A DNA stretch of 5,315 bases from Candidatus Parcubacteria bacterium (GTDB lineage Bacteria; Patescibacteriota; Minisyncoccia; Phycocordibacterales; PALSA-1337). The stretch is taken from the NCBI GenBank assembly GCA_023264475.1, contig JAHFMA010000036.1:1-5315 (forward strand), read 5' to 3'. The notes below the pieces were generated by a model. That model did no database searches, was not told the origin of the DNA, and worked only from the letters and a program-made list of their open reading frames with translations. Positions 1 to 5,315 of the stretch are shown piece after piece. How positions within the stretch are numbered: position 1 is the stretch's first letter; each line of letters starts with the position of its first letter. Made by a program: the position numbers and the translations under genes.

Positions 1-984
1 GTACGCATCGGCGCGGAAGTCCGCCCCGGCGACATCCTCGTCGGCAAGGTCACACCGAAGGGCGAGACCCAGCTCACGCCTGAAGAGCGCCTCCTCCGTT
101 CGATCTTCGGCGAGAAGGCCCGCGACGTGAAGGACACCTCCAAGCGCATGGAGAACGGCAAGCGCGGACGCGTCATCTCCGTCAAGGTCTTCTCCCGCGA
201 GAGCGGAGACAAGCTCGAGTCCGGCATCATTAAGAAGATTTACATTGAGGTCGCCGAAGTCCGCAATGTCTCTGTCGGCGACAAGATGGCCGGCCGCCAC
301 GGCAACAAGGGCGTCATCTCTAAGATCCTCCCTGAAGAGGACATGCCTTATATGGAGGACGGCACGCCTGTCGACGTCATCCTCACCCCGCTCGGCGTCC
401 CGAGCCGCATGAACCTCGGCCAGATCCTCGAATTGCACCTCGGATTGGCAGCTAATGCCCTCGGCTATCAGGCTATCGTCCCGCCGTTCACCGGCGCGAC
501 CGAAGCCGAGATCAAGGAGGAGCTCGTCAAGGCCGGCTTCGACGCTAGCGGCAAGATGAAGCTCCGCGACGGCCGCACCGGCGAGCACTTCGATCAGGCC
601 ATAGCCGTCGGCTACATGTACATGCTCAAGCTGCACCACATGGTGGAAGACAAGATCCACATGCGCTCCATCGGCCCGTACTCCCTCATCACCCAGCAGC
701 CGCTCGGCGGCAAGGCACAAGGTGGCGGTCAGCGCTTCGGAGAAATGGAAGTCTGGGCGCTCCTCGGCCACGGCGCCGCGCATATCTTGCGCGAGATCCT
801 GACTGTGAAGTCCGACGATATCGTCGGCCGCTCCGCGACCTTCGATGCCATCGTGAAGGGCGAGAAGCTCCGCGCTCCGAATCTTCCTGCCTCGTTCAAC
901 GTGCTCCTCAAGACATTGCGCGGATTGTCGCTCAACGTCGAGCTTATCAGCAAGCCGAAAGCCTCCGTGGCCGACGCCGAATAA
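1..984 (+). CDS. rpoB: DNA-directed RNA polymerase subunit beta, C-terminal part (5' truncated by window edge)
   Basis: This is the C-terminal part of the beta subunit, which forms one side of the RNA polymerase active-centre cleft. The reading frame is open from base 1 and ends at TAA 982-984, giving 327 visible residues; the N-terminal majority, including the rifampicin region, lies outside the window. Visible landmarks are [20 protein letters not shown] at residues 1-20, [12 protein letters not shown] around 36-47, and [15 protein letters not shown] at 93-107. The two lysines of that last motif (K95, K103) match the active-site lysines of E. coli beta (K1065, K1073). [18 protein letters not shown] follows near 121-138, then [42 protein letters not shown] (236-254) and [12 protein letters not shown] near the C-terminus. 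The ~100-residue insertion that E. coli has before GDKMAGRHG is absent. The internal ATG at 127 is not the start, because conserved beta sequence continues upstream to the edge. rpoC follows in the same frame 9 bases later. Confidence 0.98.
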   Translation, partial: VRIGAEVRPGDILVGKVTPKGETQLTPEERLLRSIFGEKARDVKDTSKRMENGKRGRVISVKVFSRESGDKLESGIIKKIYIEVAEVRNVSVGDKMAGRHGNKGVISKILPEEDMPYMEDGTPVDVILTPLGVPSRMNLGQILELHLGLAANALGYQAIVPPFTGATEAEIKEELVKAGFDASGKMKLRDGRTGEHFDQAIAVGYMYMLKLHHMVEDKIHMRSIGPYSLITQQPLGGKAQGGGQRFGEMEVWALLGHGAAHILREILTVKSDDIVGRSATFDAIVKGEKLRAPNLPASFNVLLKTLRGLSLNVELISKPKASVADAE

Positions 985-993
985 TATACGACC

Positions 994-3900
994 ATGCAAA
1001 CACCCATCAAAAAGCAGTCTGATCCAGTCCAGTTCGACGCGGTGCGCCTCCAGCTCGCGTCCCCAGAGAAGATCCTAGAATGGTCGTATGGCGAGGTCAC
1101 CAAGCCGGAGACCATCAACTACCGCACCCAGCGCTCCGAGAAGAGCGGCCTCTTCGATGAGCGCATCTTCGGTCCGGATCGCGACTACGAATGCTATTGT
1201 GGCAAATATCGCGGCATCCGCTATAAGGGCATCGTCTGTGAGAAATGTGGCGTCGAGATCACCCGTTCCATCGTGCGCCGCGAGCGCATGGGCCACATCG
1301 AGCTCGCTACGCCTGTTTCCCATATCTGGTTCCTCCGCTCCGTCCCGTCTCGCATCGGTCTCATTCTTGGAATGACGACGGCTGACCTCGAGAAGGTCGT
1401 ATACTTCGCTGGCTATATCGTCACCAAGGTCGACGAATCTGGCAAGGGCAAGTTCCTCAAGGAGCTCGACGCCGAGTACAAGGCCAAGGTCAAAGGTGCC
1501 AACGACGACAAGACCAAGGACGCTCTCAAGGAGCTTGTCCTCAATGCCAGGAAGGAGATCGAGTCTGTCGTCCCCGGCCTCGTCGTGGACGAAGTCACCT
1601 ATCATAAATATGCCGTGAAGTACGGCGCCTTCTTCGAGGCCTCGATCGGCGCTGAAGCTATCTTCGACGCCCTCAAGAAGATCGACCTGCCCAAGCTCAA
1701 AGAAGAGCTCGAGAAGGCCATCGAAGACGCCGGTGCCGCGGATCGCGAGCGCCTACACAAGCGCGTCTCCCTCGTGAAGCAGATGATCAAGGCCAAGATC
1801 CGTCCGGAGTGGATGTTCCTCATCCGCATCCCGGTCATTCCGCCCGGTCTCCGTCCGATGGTGGCCCTAGATGGCGGCCGCTACGCGACTTCAGACGTCA
1901 ATGACCTCTATCGCCGCGTCATCAACCGCAACAACCGCCTCCTCAAGCTCAAGGAGATCCATGCTCCGGAAGTCATCCTCCGCAATGAGAAGCGCATCCT
2001 CCAAGAAGCTGTCGACGCCCTCGTGGACAACTCCATCCGCCATTCCTCGTCCGCCGGCGCCGCCGCTCTCGCTCGCGAGAAGCGCGCTCTCAAGTCCCTC
2101 TCCGATTCGCTCAAGTCCAAGCGCGGTCTCTTCCGCCAGAACCTCCTCGGCAAGCGCGTCGACTATTCCGGCCGTTCCGTGATCGTAGTCGGTCCCGAGC
2201 TCAAGCTCGACGAATGCGGCCTGCCGAAGCATATGGCTCTAGAGCTCTTCCGCCCGTTCGTGATCTCCGGCCTCCTCAAGAAGGAGCTCGCCTACAACAT
2301 CCGCGGCGCCAACAGGCTCATCGACGATCAGACCAAAGAAGTCTGGGAGATCCTCGAAGACGCCATCAAGGGCAAATATGTGCTCTTGAACCGCGCCCCG
2401 ACCCTCCACCGCCTAGGCATCCAGGCCTTCCGCCCGACCCTCATCGAGGGCAATGCCATCCGCGTCCATCCGCTCGTCTGCTCGGCCTTCAACGCCGACT
2501 TCGATGGCGACCAGATGGCCGTCCACGTGCCGCTCTCTGACGAGGCTCAGATGGAAGCCAAGATGATCTTGGCTGCCGACAAGAACATCCTCAAGCCGGG
2601 CAACAACGACCCGACTGTGACCGCCAAGATGCTCGATATATCCCTAGGATGCTTCTGGGTCACCAAGTTCGCTCCCGGCACCGTCGGCGAGGGCAAGATC
2701 TTTGAGTCGCCTGACGCCGCTGTGCTCGCTCATTCATACAAGGCCATCGGCTTGCGCGCCAAGGTCAAGGTCATGGCTCCGGAGACCAAGAAGTATGCCC
2801 AGTACAAGGGCGGCCTCATCGAGACGACCGTCGGCCGCATCCTGTTCAACGACATCCTTCCTGAGGAATACAACTTTATCAATGAAGAGGTGGGCGGCAA
2901 GTCTCTCCGCAGGATCATGGACGACATGATCAATATCCACGGCGCCAACAACGTCGCTCCGATCCTGGACAAGATCAAGGGCTTCGGCTTCAGCTATGCC
3001 ACTTATTCAGGCACCACCTGGGGCATCGACGACATCATGATACCGCCGGAGAGGTCGGCGATCATCGCGCGCGCCAAGGAGCAGGTAGAGATCGTCACTG
3101 GGCATTTCAGCGACGGCCTCCTCACCGAGGAAGAGCGCATCCGCAAGCACGTCGAGATCTGGCAGAAGGCCAAGGGCGAGGTCGAGAAGGCCATCCCGGC
3201 CTCTCTCGACAAGATGGGCTCCGTCTATGACATGGTCACATCTGGCGCTCGCGGCTCGCTCTCTCAGATCACCGCTATGGCCGGCATGAAGGGCCTCATT
3301 GCTTCCGTCTCAGGCGAGACCATCGAATTCCCGATCCTGTCATGCGCCAAAGAAGGCCTGACTCCGATCGAATATTTCATCACCACCCATGGATCGCGCA
3401 AAGGTCTCACCGACACGGCTCTCAACACCGCTAAGGCCGGCTATCTCACCCGCAAGCTCTTCGTGGTCGCTCAGGATGTCGTGGTCTCCGAAGAGGATTG
3501 CGGCACCAAGGACTCCATCGTGATCCGCCGCCAGACCGCTTCCGGCCTGTCCATCCCGATGTCCAAGAATATCCGTGGCCGCATCATCACTGAGGATGTG
3601 TCCGATGTGAGCGGCAAGGTCCACTTCAAGAAGGGCACTTTGCTCTCCAAGTCCGATGCTCAGGCTATCGAGGACTCTAGCATCGATGCCGTGCATGTCC
3701 GTTCGCCGCTCTCCTGCAAGACCATTCGCGGCGTCTGCGCCAAGTGCTACGGCCTCGACCTCGGCCGCAATGAGCTCATCGCCCTCGGCGAAGCTGTCGG
3801 CACTGTGGCCGCTCAGGCCATCGGCGAGCCGGGCACTCAGCTCACCATGCGCACCTTCCACGCCGGTGGCGCCGCTTCCGCCGGAGGCGACATCACTCAG

Positions 3901-4689
3901 GGTCTGCCGCGCGTCGAAGAGGTCTTCGAGAAGCGCCGTCCCAAGATCCCAGCTGTGGTCGCGACCGTCGACGGCGTCGTCACCGAGGTCAAGGATCTCG
4001 GCAAGGACAAGTCCATCAAGGTCCTCCCGGATCTCGACGACAAGGCCAAGACAGTCAAGAAGGGAGCTACCGAGGCCGTCGAATACATCTTCCCGTATCG
4101 CCGCACTACACTGGTCAAGGCTGGCGAGCGCGTGGTCAAGGGTCAACTCTTGACCGACGGCTCGGCTGATATCGACGAGGTCTTCGAATATGGCGGGGAA
4201 GAGCGCGCCAAGGACTATGTCATCAACGAAGTCGGCAAGATATACGAGCTCCAAGGCGAAACCGTCTCCAGGAAGCACATCGAGCTCATCGTGAAGCAGA
4301 TGTTCAGCCGCCGCCGCATCTCCGATGCGGGCGACACGCAGTTCACCGAAGGCATGGTCGTGGATGACATCCAGATCTCCGAGGAGAACGAGCGCACCAA
4401 GGAAGAAGGTGGCACGCCGTCCAAGGCCGAGCGCCTTGTGATGGGCATCACCGAGACCTCGCTGTCTCGCAAGAGCTTCCTCTCGGCCGCATCCTTCCAG
4501 CACACGACCCGCGTCTTGATCGCCAACGCCGTCCGCGGCGCCGAGGATGACCTCTCCGGCCTCATGGAGAACGTCATCATCGGCCGCCTCGTCCCGGCAG
4601 GTACCGGCTTCCCGGGCTCGCCCAAGAAGGACATGATCGACGCAGTGAGCGCCAAGGGCAACGATACGATCGGGGTTGCCAGCGTCTAG
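994..4689 (+). CDS. rpoC: DNA-directed RNA polymerase subunit beta' (complete)
   Basis: This is the largest catalytic subunit of RNA polymerase, complete at 1231 residues (B. subtilis 1199, E. coli 1407). The start at ATG 994 gives a normal N-terminus: [20 protein letters not shown] at residues 24-43 aligns with the family. Clamp zinc site: C67, C69, C82, C85. Clamp helices that bind sigma: about 300-350 ([15 protein letters not shown]). Switch/cleft motif: [10 protein letters not shown] at 386-395. Catalytic magnesium loop: NADFDGDQM at 500-508, with D502, D504 and D506. SGARGS at 750-755 precedes the bridge helix, about 788-822. Second zinc site: C836, C908, C915, C918. Trigger loop: [12 protein letters not shown] at 945-956, with M952 and H956. 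No SI3 insertion follows; [15 protein letters not shown] comes almost directly after. The last ~25 residues form a variable tail. No Shine-Dalgarno is visible before the ATG, so translation is probably coupled to rpoB. Some consensus residues around the bridge helix differ (A785, C784, V824). Otherwise the gene looks intact and functional. Confidence 0.99.
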   Translation: MQTPIKKQSDPVQFDAVRLQLASPEKILEWSYGEVTKPETINYRTQRSEKSGLFDERIFGPDRDYECYCGKYRGIRYKGIVCEKCGVEITRSIVRRERMGHIELATPVSHIWFLRSVPSRIGLILGMTTADLEKVVYFAGYIVTKVDESGKGKFLKELDAEYKAKVKGANDDKTKDALKELVLNARKEIESVVPGLVVDEVTYHKYAVKYGAFFEASIGAEAIFDALKKIDLPKLKEELEKAIEDAGAADRERLHKRVSLVKQMIKAKIRPEWMFLIRIPVIPPGLRPMVALDGGRYATSDVNDLYRRVINRNNRLLKLKEIHAPEVILRNEKRILQEAVDALVDNSIRHSSSAGAAALAREKRALKSLSDSLKSKRGLFRQNLLGKRVDYSGRSVIVVGPELKLDECGLPKHMALELFRPFVISGLLKKELAYNIRGANRLIDDQTKEVWEILEDAIKGKYVLLNRAPTLHRLGIQAFRPTLIEGNAIRVHPLVCSAFNADFDGDQMAVHVPLSDEAQMEAKMILAADKNILKPGNNDPTVTAKMLDISLGCFWVTKFAPGTVGEGKIFESPDAAVLAHSYKAIGLRAKVKVMAPETKKYAQYKGGLIETTVGRILFNDILPEEYNFINEEVGGKSLRRIMDDMINIHGANNVAPILDKIKGFGFSYATYSGTTWGIDDIMIPPERSAIIARAKEQVEIVTGHFSDGLLTEEERIRKHVEIWQKAKGEVEKAIPASLDKMGSVYDMVTSGARGSLSQITAMAGMKGLIASVSGETIEFPILSCAKEGLTPIEYFITTHGSRKGLTDTALNTAKAGYLTRKLFVVAQDVVVSEEDCGTKDSIVIRRQTASGLSIPMSKNIRGRIITEDVSDVSGKVHFKKGTLLSKSDAQAIEDSSIDAVHVRSPLSCKTIRGVCAKCYGLDLGRNELIALGEAVGTVAAQAIGEPGTQLTMRTFHAGGAASAGGDITQGLPRVEEVFEKRRPKIPAVVATVDGVVTEVKDLGKDKSIKVLPDLDDKAKTVKKGATEAVEYIFPYRRTTLVKAGERVVKGQLLTDGSADIDEVFEYGGEERAKDYVINEVGKIYELQGETVSRKHIELIVKQMFSRRRISDAGDTQFTEGMVVDDIQISEENERTKEEGGTPSKAERLVMGITETSLSRKSFLSAASFQHTTRVLIANAVRGAEDDLSGLMENVIIGRLVPAGTGFPGSPKKDMIDAVSAKGNDTIGVASV

Positions 4690-4699
4690 TCCCCAAGAT

Positions 4700-4749
4700 T
4701 TTTTACCAGAAGAACAGGCCCCGAAAGGGGCCTGTTCTGTTGGGAAAAG
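4700..4749 (+). terminator. Probable rpoC (rpoBC operon) terminator hairpin
   Basis: Eleven bases after the rpoC stop codon lies a perfect 12-bp inverted repeat: AGAACAGGCCCC (4711-4722), loop GAAA (4723-4726), GGGGCCTGTTCT (4727-4738). The GAAA loop on a C-G closing pair is a stable GNRA tetraloop in the + strand RNA. Pairing continues outward in the same register to 4700/4749, interrupted by only two A·G mismatches (4710/4739 and 4705/4744). The two wobble pairs in this lower stem (4709/4740 and 4700/4749) are G·U only in + strand RNA, which fits + transcription. There is no clean 3' T run. The nearest thing is TGTTCTGTT (4733-4741), which overlaps the lower stem, so the GC-rich core may terminate on this interrupted U-rich stretch. 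Confidence 0.82.
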
Positions 4750-4752
4750 TCT

Positions 4753-4761
4753 TGCTAGTAT
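4753..4761 (+). promoter_or_regulatory. Possible extended -10 promoter element just after the rpoC terminator
   Basis: TGCTAGTAT matches the extended -10 form TGnTATAAT with the TG and four of six -10 bases. It lies immediately downstream of the rpoC terminator, where a promoter for a separate downstream unit would be expected. No good -35 is present at the right distance: the sequence 17 bases upstream is TGTTCT, inside the terminator stem. This is a weak motif match and could be chance. Confidence 0.25.
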
Positions 4762-4762
4762 G

Positions 4763-4802
4763 GATCCCAGTAAGCAGTTGCCCTGATCCCAAAGCAGTTG
4801 CC
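4763..4802 (+). repeat. Imperfect tandem direct repeat, two copies
   Basis: Copy 1 is GATCCCAGTAAGCAGTTGCC (4763-4782) and copy 2 is GATCCCAAAGCAGTTGCC (4785-4802). They are identical except that copy 1 has two extra bases (GT) in the middle, with a CT spacer between copies. Eighteen of eighteen alignable bases match, which points to a duplication. Its core AGCAGTTG occurs a third time in inverted orientation as CAACTGCT at 4865-4872. The function is unknown. Confidence 0.8.
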
Positions 4803-4943
4803 ACACGCATCGTAAGAATGCCACTGTGGCCAATGGTCGTGGATCCACAAATAAAGACAGGATACAACTGCTGACAAGGTACCTACGAAGATAGGCGGAT
4901 CAGCAAGACTGTACTTCCGCTCTCGATATCGTAGCCCTTGCAT

Positions 4944-4978
4944 CCCCTGGCGTATTGCTGCGCTGGGGGCTCTGTTTT
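4944..4978 (+). terminator. Terminator-like hairpin with T tract upstream of the last gene
   Basis: CCCCTGGCG (4944-4952) and CGCTGGGGG (4961-4969) form an uninterrupted 9-bp stem with an 8-base loop, followed by CTCTGTTTT (4970-4978). Two central pairs (4948/4965 and 4949/4964) are U·G and G·U wobbles only in + strand RNA; on the - strand they would be A·C mismatches. The hairpin is therefore oriented for + transcription. It lies 55 bases before the next start codon, so it could end a small upstream transcript or act as an attenuator. A competing pairing, AGCCCTTG 4933-4940 with TGGGGGCT 4964-4971 (three wobbles), is possible but weak. Confidence 0.5.
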
Positions 4979-5021
4979 AATGGCTTTTGCGTTTTCCAGG
5001 CATTCTGCTAAGGTGTCCATC

Positions 5022-5028
5022 AGGAGGT
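5022..5028 (+). promoter_or_regulatory. Strong Shine-Dalgarno site (AGGAGGT)
   Basis: AGGAGGT is fully complementary to the usual 16S rRNA 3' end. Its AGGAGG core ends six bases before ATG 5034, an ideal spacing. It decides the start of the downstream gene: in-frame alternatives at ATG 4980 and GTG 5013 have no comparable site. Confidence 0.85.
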
Positions 5029-5033
5029 CTTTT

Positions 5034-5315
5034 ATGAGCACAAAAAACAGGTCTATCCGCTGGTATGTCTTTCCGCATACTCCAGCTGTTAACAACCGCA
5101 TCGTCTATGCTGTCGATGGCCAATCGTACGCCTTCAGCGAGGAGTCTGATGTCGTCCTGATCGGCGGCAAAGAAGCTGAAAGGCCGTTATGGGAGGTCCC
5201 ACACCTTGTCATCACCGCATTGAAGAATGATAAGGGTGCAGTCGGTAAGTTCACGGTCTTTTCCCGAGAAGGGCAAGGTCCCATTCGCGAGTTCGATCCT
5301 GATAAGGCCCGCCGC
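5034..5315 (+). CDS. Unrecognised protein, N-terminal 94 residues (3' truncated by window edge)
   Basis: I do not recognise this protein. The frame is open from ATG 5034 to the last base with no stop, giving 94 residues beginning MSTKNRSIRWYVFPHTPAVN. The start is set by AGGAGGT at 5022-5028. The frame stays open back to a TAG at 4932-4934, so ATG 4980 would add 18 residues (MAFAFSRHSAKVSIRRSF), but without a good ribosome-binding site. The visible part is soluble-looking and charged: no signal peptide, no membrane segment, no cysteine and no metal-binding cluster. Short hydrophobic runs (NRIVYAV, DVVLIG, HLVITAL, KFTVFSR) separated by turns suggest a mainly beta fold, which is inference only. 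Codon use is less C-biased than in rpoC, as expected for a less expressed gene. It is separated from rpoC by two terminator-like hairpins, so it is probably transcribed separately and need not relate to transcription. Confidence 0.75.
   Translation, partial: MSTKNRSIRWYVFPHTPAVNNRIVYAVDGQSYAFSEESDVVLIGGKEAERPLWEVPHLVITALKNDKGAVGKFTVFSREGQGPIREFDPDKARR

Larger units (their letters stand above)
4748..4910 (+). ncRNA. Possible structured RNA or leader domain (hand-picked nested pairings)
   Basis: Several complementary segments nest without crossing: AGTCTTGCT 4748-4756 with AGCAAGACT 4902-4910 (9 bp); AGCAGTTG 4773-4780 with CAACTGCT 4865-4872 (8 bp); CCTG 4782-4785 with CAGG 4858-4861; ATCC 4786-4789 with GGAT 4841-4844; GCCAC 4800-4804 with GTGGC 4826-4830; and GCAT 4807-4810 with ATGC 4818-4821. 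Together they would make a long irregular hairpin. An RNA starting from the -10-like motif at 4753-4761 would lose the outermost arm. Chance complementarity is easy to find by eye in 160 bases, so this is only a candidate, with no recognised family. Confidence 0.2.
4690..5033. other. Intergenic region with no convincing protein gene
   Basis: This stretch between the rpoC stop and the next start has lower GC than rpoC by eye and lacks the C-ending codon bias. The + strand has stops in all frames. The only ATG-initiated + ORFs between the two hairpins are tiny (8 codons from 4760, 18 codons from 4818), neither with a ribosome-binding site. From left to right it holds the rpoC terminator, an extended -10-like motif, an imperfect tandem repeat, several short inverted repeats, a second terminator-like hairpin with a T tract, and the ribosome-binding site of the next gene. 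It could be a leader, a small RNA gene or decayed sequence. I cannot assign a known RNA family, and I see no tRNA or tmRNA signature. Confidence 0.7.

Noticed and set aside
127..984. ATG at 127 as the start of a separate gene
   Set aside because: The 42 codons upstream in the same frame encode conserved RpoB sequence ([20 protein letters not shown]), so the gene continues beyond the left edge.
1075..1605. A 176-codon - strand ORF and other overlapping ORFs within rpoB and rpoC
   Set aside because: All overlap conserved RpoB/RpoC coding sequence and have compositionally biased translations (S/R/A-rich or D/L/E-rich), as expected for shadow frames.
3340..4848. A 502-codon open frame on the - strand opposite rpoC
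   Set aside because: It is antisense to the most conserved parts of RpoC. The strong C-ending codon bias of rpoC removes stop codons from the opposite strand. The translation is low-complexity (rich in D, L, A, G) with no recognisable motif.
4839..4848. Perfect 10-bp palindrome GTGGATCCAC as an operator
   Set aside because: It is a single copy with no promoter beside it, and short palindromes such as CGATATCG (4924-4931) and AGGTACCT (4877-4884) also occur nearby, so chance is likely.
4760..4874. Tiny + strand ORFs MDPSKQLP (4760-4786) and an 18-residue one (4818-4874) as leader peptides
   Set aside because: Neither has a ribosome-binding site, and neither shows a run of one amino acid's codons such as attenuation leader peptides carry. 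ORFs of this size are expected by chance.
4987..5014. TTGCGT and TAAGGT as a -35/-10 promoter pair for the last gene
   Set aside because: Only three of six bases match in each box, and the predicted transcript start would fall on the Shine-Dalgarno site itself.
4980..5033. ATG 4980 or GTG 5013 as the start of the last gene
   Set aside because: Only ATG 5034 has an AGGAGG core at ideal spacing. The G run before 4980 (4965-4969) is part of the hairpin 3' arm and spaced rather far away.

Overview
This window is the 3' end of a bacterial RNA polymerase operon: the last 327 codons of rpoB, then a complete rpoC (1231 aa), then a roughly 340-base intergenic stretch, then the 5' end of an unrecognised gene that runs off the right edge. 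All real genes lie on the + strand. RpoB and RpoC are the two largest subunits of RNA polymerase and together form the active-centre cleft. All catalytic and zinc-binding residues expected in the visible parts are present.

Organism: RpoC has no SI3-type trigger-loop insertion, and RpoB lacks the large lineage-specific insertion that E. coli carries just before its [12 protein letters not shown] motif. Several deviations from the usual bacterial consensus (the bridge-helix segments [20 protein letters not shown] and FVVAQD in Rpo[13 protein letters not shown] in RpoB) remind me of Candidate Phyla Radiation (Patescibacteria, Parcubacteria-like) polymerases. That is a judgement from memory, not a database result. 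Codon use in both rpo genes is strongly biased to C-ending codons (CTC, GTC, ATC, GCC) and AAG/GAG. This bias opens long false ORFs on the opposite strand.

Layout: 1-984 rpoB 3' end; 985-993 a 9-base gap with no Shine-Dalgarno; 994-4689 rpoC; 4700-4749 a strong imperfect palindrome that is the probable rpoC terminator; 4750-5033 a non-coding stretch; 5034-5315 the start of an unknown gene with a textbook AGGAGGT ribosome-binding site. The non-coding stretch holds an extended -10-like motif, an imperfect tandem repeat, several mutually compatible inverted repeats, and a second terminator-like hairpin with a T tract.

The polymerase genes are ordinary housekeeping genes. The part worth a second look is 4750-5033: by eye it could be a small structured RNA, or the leader and attenuator of the downstream gene. 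The pairings were picked by hand and are not statistically tested. I see no mobile element, CRISPR array, tRNA or rRNA.
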